Assembly (NCBI GenBank): GCA_944989445.1
Contig: CALYLW010000336.1
Coordinates: 186,705-250,704 of the forward strand
Direction of reading: 5' to 3'
DNA length: 64,000 nt
DNA from: Ampullaceana balthica
Lineage: Eukaryota; Mollusca; Gastropoda; Lymnaeidae
The notes beneath the pieces were generated by a model. It was not told the DNA's origin. It saw nothing but the letters and a program-made list of their open reading frames with translations, and made no database searches. Position 1 is the first letter of the stretch. Every line of letters begins with the position of its first letter. Below are positions 1 to 9,041 of the stretch, piece after piece. The translations under genes were made by a program, and so were the position numbers.

Positions 1-560
1 AAAAACAAACCCGTAAAAACAAAGTTTTTGACTATAAATCCCTTATATATGAGACATAACTAACAGTATTGATTATTTTCAAACATTTACAGACTGAATC
101 TGTCTTAACACAAGTTTGCTTCATAACCCTAGGGGGGGAGGGGGGGGGGTGGGGAGGGGTGGGGGGAGGGGAGAGGGGAAAAGTCTGGTCACCGATTCGC
201 TTGACCGAGCTCAGAGTGACACGTAAAATGTAAACAAAAGCACACCGTCGTTTCGTTGGGTCGCCTCAATGCTCAAACTTTCACGTGGCAAAAAAACAAT
301 AACAAATCGTGATTTTAAATTACATACCTCATATAAGGATAAACTAAAAATGCATTAATTTAATTACGGTACGTTCGATCGATCTGAAATTTTGATACGA
401 TGCATTGTTAGGTAAGACGGGTCCGTGTGCCAAATTTCAGTTCGATCGGATCATTGGAAGTGGGTCATTTTTGACTTTTGTTTTTCCGCCCGCCGAGCCC
501 ATGAGATGATGAGAGAGAGACAGAGACGGGCCGACGAAGTTAATATAAGGGATTTATAAA
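1..560. repeat. Interspersed repeat R1, copy 1
   Basis: This is a non-coding repeat. Its recognisable ends are AAATCCCTTATAT near 37 and ATATAAGGGATTT near 544, which are inverted relative to each other. The body holds a conserved block around 350-480 (GATCGATCTGAAATTTTGAT and a GTGGGTCATTTTTGAC-like stretch) that recurs in inverted orientation at 30013-30475 and 30481-31012 and in altered form at 5226-6060. Bases 131-178 form an almost pure G tract. Outside the inverted ends there is a short palindrome, AAAACAAAGTTTT, near 17-29. The family is not identified; the inverted ends suggest a non-autonomous DNA element. Confidence 0.6.
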
Positions 561-1350
561 AAATGGGTCAATTGTTGGATACTAATTATGTGAGGTGTTA
601 TGACCAGTAGTAGGTCGAAGGTTGGTTCTTTGAGAATTAAGATAATAATGTACGAGTAGTCAAGAAGTAGGAAGTCAGACCTGTATGGCATGGGAGATAG
701 GCTCCCTTTGTTATATAATTAACTACGTCCTGTGCGGCAGGAGTGATGGGCAGTTTTTGTTAATCAATTAACCAAGTTCCTGTGTGGCAGGAGCGATGGG
801 CTGTATTTATATACATAGATTTAGAACTGTGCCTATGGAGGGATAAGAGAGCTTAATAACACAGGTGTTATTAAAAAGTAATTAAGTGAGCAGTGATTGC
901 TCCGTAATATGCCACATGATGTGGACAAGTGCTTAAGTGTTAGAATTTTTTTTTGTTTTTTGTGTGTAATTTTTTTTCCAAGATTTGTAAATGGCATATT
1001 GTTAGATGGATTGATTATTAGTGATAATGAGATGCATTAAGACTTCACATGTATATATATTTTCTTTTTGCACTAATGTATATATAGAGTATGTAATTCA
1101 GGGGTGGTAGTATGACGGCTGTCCATCTCGAATGACGTTGCGGGTTAGTGAAGTCGTATAAAGGTACGACCAAGTGGATTTATGCTCTGTGTTGTATATA
1201 CTATTGTTTTTTTTTCATGCAATGTTGTGTATAAAATTATTTTGAAAGATATTAATTCATTATGTATTATATTATTGTAATTGTAATGTGCAGTGATTCC
1301 ATGCCCTGACTTTGTTGTATTGTGAGATTCTACCCGTAAGTAGAATCTAA
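561..1350. other. No gene seen; possible internal remnant of an LTR element
   Basis: No credible coding region is visible. A short segment around the core CTGTGCGGCAGGAGTGATGG is repeated about 60 bp apart (near 729 and 789). At 1325-1348 there is a near-perfect hairpin, AGATTCTAC with its complement GTAGAATCT. Because a polypurine tract and an LTR follow directly, part of this stretch could be internal sequence of the LTR element, but no protein supports that. Confidence 0.3.
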
Positions 1351-1351
1351 C

Positions 1352-1885
1352 GGAAGAGGGGGGATATGTCAGGGTATGAGAATCACTGCGAATGATTGTT
1401 GTGAGATTGTTGTGAGATTGTTGTGAGCCAGTGTTGGAGTCGGGTCAAGGCGTTGTTGACGGGTATGAACTCCTATCACGGGAATAATGTCTAGTGATGT
1501 CTGAGTGAACTTCTGGTCACACGGGATATGTCAGGGACATGACCAGAGGACACGCCAGGGTCAGTTGAGACCAGTTGGGGGGTTTATAAGAGAGTAGTCG
1601 AGACGAGGGAGACGTATGAAGACTGGCGAGTGCGGAGGTCCATAGCCCTTCTTAGGGCTGGACATTTAGTATAGAAGCGAGTGTAGTTCGACTAGCTGGT
1701 AACACATCGAGGTGTGCTCGAGGTTACAGCAAAGTGTACGCACTTAGGAGTAAGGTCCTTGTGAAAGATTACGTTTGTGTACCTGAAGCTATTGATGTAC
1801 ATATGTTGCTGACTAATAAAGATTATATGATCCATTGACAAGAGTCGAGACTTGTCTCCTTTTATCCAGAACCCAGAACGCAACA
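1352..1885 (+). mobile_element. Ty3/gypsy-type 3' LTR with polypurine tract
   Basis: A polypurine tract (GGAAGAGGGGGGATA, 1352-1366) is followed directly by TGTCAGGG at 1367, and the block ends with CAACA at 1885, giving the TG...CA borders of an LTR of about 519 bp. Inside are a TATA-like TTTATAAGAG near 1582 and an AATAAA near 1816, in the order expected for an LTR promoter and poly(A) signal. The motif ATATGTCAGGG occurs again near 1523, so the LTR may hold an internal duplication. No 5' LTR or pol is in the window. The superfamily is inferred from the tract and borders only. Confidence 0.5.
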
Positions 1886-2050
1886 GTCAGTTCTTTTCCA
1901 TGAATGTAATATTTTGAATTTATTTGTTTCTTTTTCTTTGTTACTCTTAACAGTTGACACTTTTCTGGATGGAAAGACATACTCCAGTTAGTTTCCCATT
2001 TTATCAATTCATCTAAGTCTTTTTGTAAAATTTTGCTATCTTGTTCTGAT
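1886..2050 (-). pseudogene. Internal LINE reverse-transcriptase fragment
   Basis: Read on the minus strand, this encodes a stretch including IKWETNWSMSFHPEKCQLL, which is the same sequence as the part of the LINE at about 58725-58885 just after its FADD motif. It lacks both the catalytic core and the 3' tail, so it is an internal shard rather than an ordinary 5'-truncated copy. Its left end abuts the LTR end at 1885 and its right end abuts the first tail-exon unit, so it replaced the upstream part of that unit. Confidence 0.85.
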
Positions 2051-2763
2051 TTTTAGACACCCAATCGATGACGATTACCTCGACGTGCTAGATGAAGAAA
2101 ATGTATACGACTATGCCATCTCAGTCACTCAGTCAGTCACAAAGTAAGTCACATAATCAACTCATGGATTTATAACGGAGCTAACAGGATACTTTTGTTA
2201 AAGAATTGTTGTAAATTTATTATAAATCAATAAGTAAATATTCATATCATTATAGTTTTCGTTAAATATCATAAATTCTACCTAATCAGTGCAAATAAAA
2301 ACAAATAACTAAAACAATTTTACAAGTAGTACTCAAGGAAGCGATGGAAGTTATAAGAGTTCAAGAGACACAATAGATGACGATTACATCCAAGTGCTAG
2401 ATGAAGAAAACGGTTACGTCAATGACCTCTCGGTCACAGAGTCAGTCACAGAGTCCGTCAAAGAGTCAGTCACAGAGTCCTTCAAAGAGTCAGTCACAGA
2501 GTCCTTAATATAATCAAATATAACGGAGCTAGCAGGTTATATTTCAAAAAAGTGTTGTAAATTGTTTACAAATAAATAAGTAAATATTCATATTATTATG
2601 ATTTTTTTTAAATTCTAAATTTCTACTTATTCAATGCAAATAAAAAATAAATTTAAAAAACAATTCTACAAATAGTACTCAAGAAAGCGATGGAAGTTAT
2701 AAGACTTTAAGAGACACAATCAATGACGATTACATCCAAGAGCTAGATGAAGAAAACGGTTAG
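2051..2763 (+). repeat. Three tandem copies of a tail-exon-like unit
   Basis: Three diverged units, about 309 and 346 bp apart, each carry a short open segment with the core DDDYxxVLDEEN. Unit 1 is read from about 2064 to a stop at 2145-2147. Unit 2 runs 2322-2513 and ends in four ESVT/ESVKE-like repeats. Unit 3 runs 2668-2763 and stops just after the core. The non-coding sequence between the units is also related (TAACGGAGCTA...GCAGG, AATAAGTAAATATTCATAT), so whole exon-plus-intron segments were duplicated. The frame is the same relative to the core in all three. This may be the duplicated last exon of a gene whose start lies upstream, or a set of pseudo-exons. Confidence 0.55.
2322..2513 (+). 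CDS. Candidate terminal exon: acidic, tyrosine-bearing tail (unit 2)
   Basis: This is a 63-codon open segment without a start codon, so it can only be part of a spliced gene. It begins with a Ser/Lys-rich stretch (STQGSDGSYKSSRDT), continues with the acidic core IDDDYIQVLDEENGY, and ends with a four-times repeated 12-bp coding motif (SVTE, SVKE, SVTE, SFKE). It has no cysteines or hydrophobic segment. Tyrosines set in acidic context resemble cytoplasmic tails of cell-surface receptors, but I recognise no family. The longest open unit of the three is the likeliest to be functional. A splice acceptor is not clear; ACAAG just upstream is a possible one. Confidence 0.35.
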   Translation, partial: TSSTQGSDGSYKSSRDTIDDDYIQVLDEENGYVNDLSVTESVTESVKESVTESFKESVTESLI

Positions 2764-2884
2764 GACAACACGGCGTTACGCGGGGAATCGTACGTCCGAA
2801 CGAACTCCCTTTTGCCAATGTGTGCCCTTTTTTTAAAAAAAATAGATCTTGACCCTTTTGAGAGATTTGGGGATCCAATACAGA

Positions 2885-4228
2885 ATATGAGGGCCAGTGT
2901 TATGATGACGCTGAATCTATGTCGGGCGCTGTCTCAGGATTTAAAGCGCGTATTCTGCGAGAGGGTCCTTTGATAGTATACACACACTGTAGCAATAACG
3001 CTTTAAAAACTAGTGATCACGCATTCGTGCAGACTTCCCGATGTGCGTAACATAATTGACAAATTAAAAGAAACCTGCATGTTTTTTTTGTTTGTTTTTT
3101 TAAACAACAGCCCAAAGCGCAAGCCTTGTTAAAAAACGTCATACAAACAAATCTTTGACATCGCTAAACGGAAGGCACTTACAGATTTGGACAAAGCAAG
3201 ATGTGCTGAGCGCCACGAAGCATACAAACACGTCTTTTAATCATTTGTTTACATTTTTCACACTCTTGAGATAATTTATCTGCCACGTTAAAAACACAAC
3301 GACCAAGGATTTGATCCAATTTTGACTACAAATGGTGATTTGGACACGGACAGTATGTTTCGAGCAACGTCACTTCTTCATTCCTTGTGTAACTTCACAT
3401 TTATTGTTATGTTTTTTGTAACGTACAAACTGTTATCTAGGCTGGAAGGAATAACAGTCGATCTTAAGAAAGAAACGATTAACATAATTCAGGCTATGTC
3501 ACGTATCGAATATGTCAAGCAAGAGTTTAGAGAGATTAGAAAAAAATGTAGATTCTTATTTTCAAAACACTTATGATCATATCCTTATCATGGCGCTGTC
3601 TGTAGGAGCTGAAGCTTCAATGCCCAGAATTGCTAAGCAGCAAATCTACCGAAGCAATGTGTGCGTAGAAACGCCAATGCAACATTATTTGCGGCACATA
3701 ATTAATCCATTTCTGTAGCACATCATTGCTTAACTAGATATGCAGTTCTCTGGCTTAACCAGGCAGGACATCCTCACAACTGTTAGCTCTTGTGCCAAGT
3801 GCTGTTATAAATTGTTTGTATGAAGATCTGAAACGCGATGTAGATTTATATGAGCAAGATCTGCCTTCACCAGAAGTTCTGTCCGAAGAGGTTACCTTGT
3901 GTAACTTGAGGTTCAGCCAAGGGGAAGAGTCAAAGCTACCAACAAAATTGCCAGGTAGCTATAAAAAATTGCAATGAATTAATGTATCCAATTATTTATT
4001 GCTTACTGTGTTTGATTCCTGTGACTTCTTTCGTGCCTTCGTGTGTGAGTGAAGGTTCAGTGCACTCCGAGGTTTGCAAAAGTATATTAGATGTTCAATG
4101 GTGCAGGAAGGACTTACCGAGCTTGGATTGATGCATCACTACACTTTCAATATCAACGAAAACAGTGTTTCACAGAAATTTGTTAACAAAAACCCAAGAA
4201 GTGTTTACATTGAAGATGTTCTAAAATA
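2885..4228 (+). pseudogene. hAT-superfamily transposase pseudogene (THAP/52-kDa-repressor-like type)
   Basis: The region encodes, in order and across several frames, pieces of a hAT transposase. A CYDDAESMSGAVSGFKAR stretch with THCSNNAL follows at about 2895-3000, matching the family's YDGASNMSG...HCxxHxLNL segment. KARCAERHEAYKHVF lies near 3200-3238. A long helical region at 3322-3718 includes MPRIAKQQIYRSNV. SSCAKCCYKLF-like and DLPSPEVL stretches follow near 3790-3880. The C-terminal dimerisation segment, RFSALRGLQKYIRCSMVQEG, occurs near 4050-4110 and runs to a stop at 4226-4228. At least two frameshifts (near 3550 and 4040) and several stops break it. Terminal inverted repeats were not found. 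Confidence 0.85.
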
Positions 4229-5225
4229 AACCTCAAAGCATCGTGGTCTTCTGACTTGTCAGTTCTGTACCATAATGTATGTAATCCAAATTCTTTAATG
4301 CTTGCGCCTGCAGATTTGATTATTAATAAGAAAAGAAATGAGTGATCGAGTACTTGCATTTTTAAATAAAATTATATTTTGGAAGCTTTTATTTGCAGTG
4401 TGAATTATTTATTTCGTGACAATCTATTTTTTGGTCGATGTATGCACTAAAAATTTTTTTGTTTGGTTGTTTGGAAAATGAGGCAAAAAAGACAAGTAGT
4501 TTAATCAACGCCCTCAATCATTCATAGGTACATAATTATTGATTAAACATTCTCAGCAAAATTTGAAGTAATAGCACCATATATTTTAAGTACAGTCAAA
4601 CATCTCCTAACGAGATTAATTCGTTCCAGAGTCCTACTTGCGTAACAAAACACTCGTTATACGAAACAATTCTTCCATACAAATCAATGTAAAATACGAT
4701 AATCCGTTTCATGCTGAAAAAATACTTATTTTTAAAAAAAATGTTATGAAAATTTATTCCAATAAAATTACTTATGAATTGTTAAAGAGTGATTCAACAA
4801 GAATACAATTTAGATTTGAAACAAAAAACGTAAACAAAAATATGAATTTAGGACGAATAATTATTGCTTTTTAACTAGAAAACTGTTAAAAACATTTGTT
4901 TTTGCTACGTTCTTCGCGGTAACTTTTGCAAATCCTTACTGTGGCTCCTGGCCCTAACCCTCAACGCTCAATGGGGTTGCTAGTAAAAAGGGGGGACGAG
5001 ACAGTCGCTTCGGAATAACCCGACACTCAACGGGTAATGTGATTTTCATCATTGACATTGCATCTAATGCTCTTCCTAAGATCCGTACAGCGACTGTAAT
5101 CATGTGTGACTAGCACCAAACATATCGGACTTCGGCTTTGACTGCCAGGAGTTGTCGGTTTCAGGTTGCGTTCAGCTCTGCAACCTTACTCGTCTGTTGA
5201 GCCACGTAGATGCCAACCCCTTTTC
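4229..5225. other. No gene seen; possible TIR-element fragment at about 4592
   Basis: AT-rich sequence. From 4592 it reads ACAGTCAAAC, followed by a CTAACGAGATTAATTCGTTC-like stretch and, near 4650, CGTTATACGA. These are typical of the ends of pogo/Tc1-type MITEs, but the matching right end was not found. The short ORF at 4638-4874 lies inside this repeat and is not considered a gene. Near 5100-5220 there is a GC-richer stretch with no recognisable content. Confidence 0.3.
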
Positions 5226-6060
5226 GACATAACTAAAAGTATTGATTATGTTCAATATAATTCACACCGTGCGAGAGCCTAGCATAAACTTTTACAGATC
5301 GGGAATATATTACAAAAAAGTTAATTCAATATAATACGCACCGCACCGCGCCACAAGAAAATATTAAAAAGGCTTTTCTTTATAATACTAACCCCGCGAC
5401 AGACTAGCACAACAATGTACATGTTAAATAGATATACATAGAGATAAACTAAAAATTCATTTATTTAATTACGGCACATTCGATCCATCCGACATTTTGA
5501 CACGATGCATATTTAGGTGACAAACGTCTATGTGCAAACTTTCAGCTCGATAGCATCACGGAAAGATAGTCATTTTTACACGCTTTTATTACACGCTTTT
5601 ATTTAAGTCACAATGTTTGTATGTTGTATCCATCCTTCCTTCAAATCTTGAAACTTAAAATTTAACCACTTTTGATGGACCTAGAGATCTCAAAATTTTA
5701 CCACAGATAGATCTTGGATGACAATGCATTGTATCAAAATTTCAGATCGATCGAATGTACCGTAATGAAATTAATCAATTTTTAGTTTATCTCTATTTAT
5801 CACTATTTCGAATGTATAGTCGTCTGCTAGAGTTGACCTCCACGGCTCACTGGTTTCACTCTAGCCCTCGTAAATTCCCGTGTTTACATCAAGGGCAGGG
5901 GAAATCAGCGCGTTTCAGTCTGTAAATGTTTGTAAATAAAAGCGTGTCCTTTTTAAAAAAAGATTTTTTTACATTTTACTTATTTACATTTATTTTTCCG
6001 CGGGACCAAACAGAGATCACGACAGACAAGACGGTGAAGTTAATATAAGGGATTTAAAAC
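5226..6060. repeat. Composite repeat: R1 copy interrupted by R2
   Basis: The left part (5226-5570) and the right end (about 5985-6060, ending GTTAATATAAGGGATTT) match the R1 family seen at 1-560. Between them lies an R2-type block, bounded by ACACGCTTTTATT near 5578-5600 and AATAAAAGCGTGTCC near 5935-5950. R2 carries the conserved segments CACAGATAGATCTTGGATGA and GAATGTATAGTCGTCTGCTA also found at 31-32.5 kb and 53.4-53.9 kb. There is no coding capacity. The simplest reading is R2 inserted into R1. Confidence 0.6.
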
Positions 6061-6182
6061 GAAAAAAAAATTCATTGTCTGAATATGAGGGGTCCTTTTC
6101 AAACCCTATTAAGTTTAAAAATCTAAGGGAATTGTTTTCAGTTTAAGTCAATCCCGGTACTGGAGTCATTTCATCAATGAAA

Positions 6183-6470
6183 ACGTTTGCAATACCCATG
6201 ATAGGATCACATGAAAAAATAGACTTATAAAACGATTTGGTACGTTGGCTCCATATGGAATTAACAAATTCACAATTTTACCTCACTGCAGAATGTTTTT
6301 CCCGTTGTGGTTTTAACTGTAACTTTAGATACGTCCTCTTTTTTTCCTATATCCTGTGTACTTGTTTGTTTTTTGTTTTTCCTTTCATTTTATTTTACAT
6401 GAATATTTTAAATTATTTTATGATATAATATGTTTTAAGAATTTAAATATATGTAAGTACCTATTTTATA
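6183..6470 (+). mobile_element. 5'-truncated Penelope-like element, 3' fragment
   Basis: From GCAATACCCATGATAGGATC to about 6470 this matches, on the opposite strand, the segment 29515-29800 of the Penelope-like element, including the region after the GIY-YIG domain and the TTAAGAATTTAAATATATGTAAGTA end. The copy stops before the part that holds the hammerhead-like motif in the other copy. It has no intact reading frame. Confidence 0.7.
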
Positions 6471-7062
6471 TCTATAATATATATATTTAAGTACATAAAA
6501 TGTTGTTAAAATACCACTTATTAAGGGCTGGGGGCCCAGTATATCATTTTTATTATTTTATAAGTTATATAAAATTATTTTTAAACAGTTACTAATGGGT
6601 GAATTGATGGATTAGTTACCAAATTTTATAAGAACAATTTTGATGGCCCGTATTTAAATTCTACAAGATATTAAACTCTTAACGTCCAGTCCTTATGGAC
6701 CGAGGCCCCATATATTTTTTTCGTAAGTTTTTAAAGCGTTATTTTTAATTATATTTTAAACAATTTAGACTAATATAGATATTAGGGCTGCGGAAATTAT
6801 CGATTAATTTCTCGATTAATCGTAAAAAATTTTATCGATTAAATATCGATTAAAATAATTGTAATCGATTAAAATTCGATAAAAATTTAAGAATATACTT
6901 TTAACATTTAAAAAAATTTTTAGTAATAAATAATAAATTATCAATAATTAATAATAATTTATATATATATTATTTACCTACAAACATCTCCCGCATAATA
7001 TTAAAATTTATTTTATAAATGTATGTTGACCGGCAGACGTCAACTATAAAATGGCTGACAGC

Positions 7063-7241
7063 CAGAGCCGTCTTTACACCATTTTGGGCCCCCGGGCAAA
7101 GTAATAGTTTTGGGCCCTTCCCCCGCACGAATAAAAAATGAATATACATAATATATATAAATAAAGATATTACCATGGGGCCCATATGCTCGTGGGCCCC
7201 CAGGCAAATGCCCAATGGGCCTATGCGTTAAGACAGCCCTG
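7063..7241. mobile_element. Nested hAT MITE
   Basis: A 179-bp element bounded by CAGAGCCGTCTTTA and TTAAGACAGCCCTG (imperfect inverted ends). It is flanked by a perfect 8-bp duplication, CTGACAGC, at 7055-7062 and 7242-7249. It contains several GGGCCC blocks and no coding sequence. It lies wholly inside the 6783-7609 hAT element, so it inserted later. Confidence 0.9.
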
Positions 7242-7279
7242 CTGACAGCATCAGCACAGTTTAATTTAAACATATAACT

Positions 7280-7447
7280 AGAAAGTTGAGCAAATATGTT
7301 GTTTTTAAGCTAACTGCGGATGGCAAAATCGAAGATGGTGAAAACGTTTACTGTGTCCACTGCCATAAACAATTCACTTTTAAAGGGTCAAATACATCGC
7401 TGACGTACCACCTTCAGCACAAATCAAGTATCAACACATTGTCATGA
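7280..7447 (+). pseudogene. BED-type zinc finger relic of hAT transposase
   Basis: An open segment of 55 codons ends in TGA at 7445-7447. It reads SKYVVFKLTADGKIEDG, then CVHCHKQF and SLTYHLQHK, matching the BED zinc finger found at the N-terminus of hAT transposases and ZBED proteins (two Cys in CxxC, then His residues about 20 residues on). The spacing of the last two His is two residues, shorter than usual, so metal binding may be impaired. The catalytic domain is absent. Confidence 0.75.
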
Positions 7448-7617
7448 AATTTAGTTCAAAATATTATTAATTTTCAATGTCCGTGAGAAATGTTCAGTTT
7501 AATGACGTCGTAATTTTCTATTTTTGGTTTTAATCGAAATTATCGATTAATTAATCGATAATTTTTCAAAAGTTAACGATTAAATTTCAATTAATTGATA
7601 ACAGCCCTAATAGATAT

Positions 7618-8993
7618 ATATCTCTATCATTACCTCGATTGTAATCTTCAGGCCTATTGAGATAAGAACATCTTGCACCGATTGTGCCCAAGGGCCCTTA
7701 ATGTCAATTCATTCCCATTTTTGATTTTACACGACCTCGACAAATATTCACAAACAATTATATTCAACATGATCCAGATTGAAATCTATTGGTGTTTTTA
7801 AATTAACATCTTGCGCCGATTGGATCCATAATGTCATTTATTTTCTTTCTTATATAAGCTGTAGAAATATTATTTTAGTCACTGATCGCCATGAAACTTT
7901 AGAAATAGTTTTAGTACACTACAGCAAAGATTTCTGGCTACAATGGAAATTTCTTGATCACACTTAGTAAATAAGATTTAGATTAGTCATATTTAGAAAA
8001 TAAATAAATACAGGTAATTAAAAACATCATGTCCAAAAGTTAAGCAGGTTTTATTTTGAAACTCTATTTGCAGCGGCTTTAACTGTCGGCAACGTTCGCC
8101 ATGTTAAACTTTCTTTTTTGTGGCCCTATCTTCATGAAATTTAGTTTGCGACTTTCCTTCATTAACTGAAATTGATGAACGTACTTATTGGTACGTCGCC
8201 AAAGTCAGTGCCATATTGAACTTCCAGAAATTTGTTACGTTTGTTTAAATACTAACCGAAATCTTTCTTTTCCTCTGCACAGCGCGGGCATTTTGCCAGT
8301 TTTTCATATAATTTATATTAAAAAACGTATTTTGTACATGATGCTAATCGCTAAACCTAATGTCACCGTCCCTAGTCAGTTAGCTTTCGTACGCAGCCCT
8401 GCATCTTAACTGTTAACAATGTTATCGCATACCAGACTTTAAGGTGACCACCAAAAGTAAAAAAATACATTACTTTTAAAAAAAACTGCTTGCAATATGT
8501 TTACAATATAATGAACTGCAAAGGTTAATTTTTTTTATAATTCAGAGCTCTTGCCCAAAGAACATTCAAGAATTAACAAAGATGTCCTCAGGATTACATT
8601 CGGGATTGTGATGCTAATGTTTACAAGTCTAGTTAAGATCCATCACTCCCTGAGAAAATGTAGGCGAAAAATTACAGTCCTTTCGACTTCTTAAATCATA
8701 TCTTAATCGGAACAATGCCTTCATTATCACTAACTGGTTACCGTTAACTTCCTTGACACAATTAAAACAGTTAGTCCACTTTCTACTAGTACGCCACACT
8801 CTTGACACACACAAATAAAACAGTGTCCGGTGTACAACTTAATTGCCATCTACTGTGCTGTGCAGATTAAAAACCAGGATGTACATTAAAAGCGTCACTA
8901 TGCTCATGACTGCTAACTTGCTAATTTTTTAAAGATTAACCTCACCGAAGGGATCTGAAGAATTCACATTAATGTGCTAACATATGATCTAGA
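7618..8993. other. No coding region seen; upstream of the EB-CUB gene
   Basis: AT-rich sequence immediately 5' of the first coding exon at 8994. Short ORFs here have no recognisable domain. A promoter must lie here or further upstream, but no clear core element could be singled out. Confidence 0.4.
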
Positions 8994-9041
8994 ATGAAGA
9001 CATTTGTTGTTATATTCTTCTTTACGTTTATTTTATTTGAT
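8994..9041 (+). CDS. EB-CUB gene exon 1: signal peptide
   Basis: Sixteen codons from ATG at 8994, MKTFVVIFFFTFILFD, end directly before GTAAGT at 9042. A basic residue at position 2 followed by a run of hydrophobic residues is a typical signal-peptide core. The exon ends in phase 0, which fits exon 2. The start was chosen because an in-frame stop lies just upstream (TAG three bases before) and no other ATG gives the hydrophobic core. Confidence 0.75.

Larger units (their letters stand above)
6783..7609 (+). mobile_element. hAT transposon with perfect 8-bp target duplication
   Basis: The element starts TAGGGCTG at 6783 and ends CAGCCCTA at 7609, both followed inward by CGATTAAT-rich sequence. 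The 8 bases ATAGATAT occur at 6775-6782 and again at 7610-7617, a perfect 8-bp target-site duplication, which with the termini identifies a hAT insertion. At 827 bp it is non-autonomous. It keeps one coding relic, a BED finger at 7280-7447, and carries a second hAT MITE at 7063-7241. Confidence 0.9.

Noticed and set aside
1..60. Helitron end, because of the palindrome AAAACAAAGTTTT
   Set aside because: No CTRR end follows the hairpin, and the repeat has inverted termini, which Helitrons lack.
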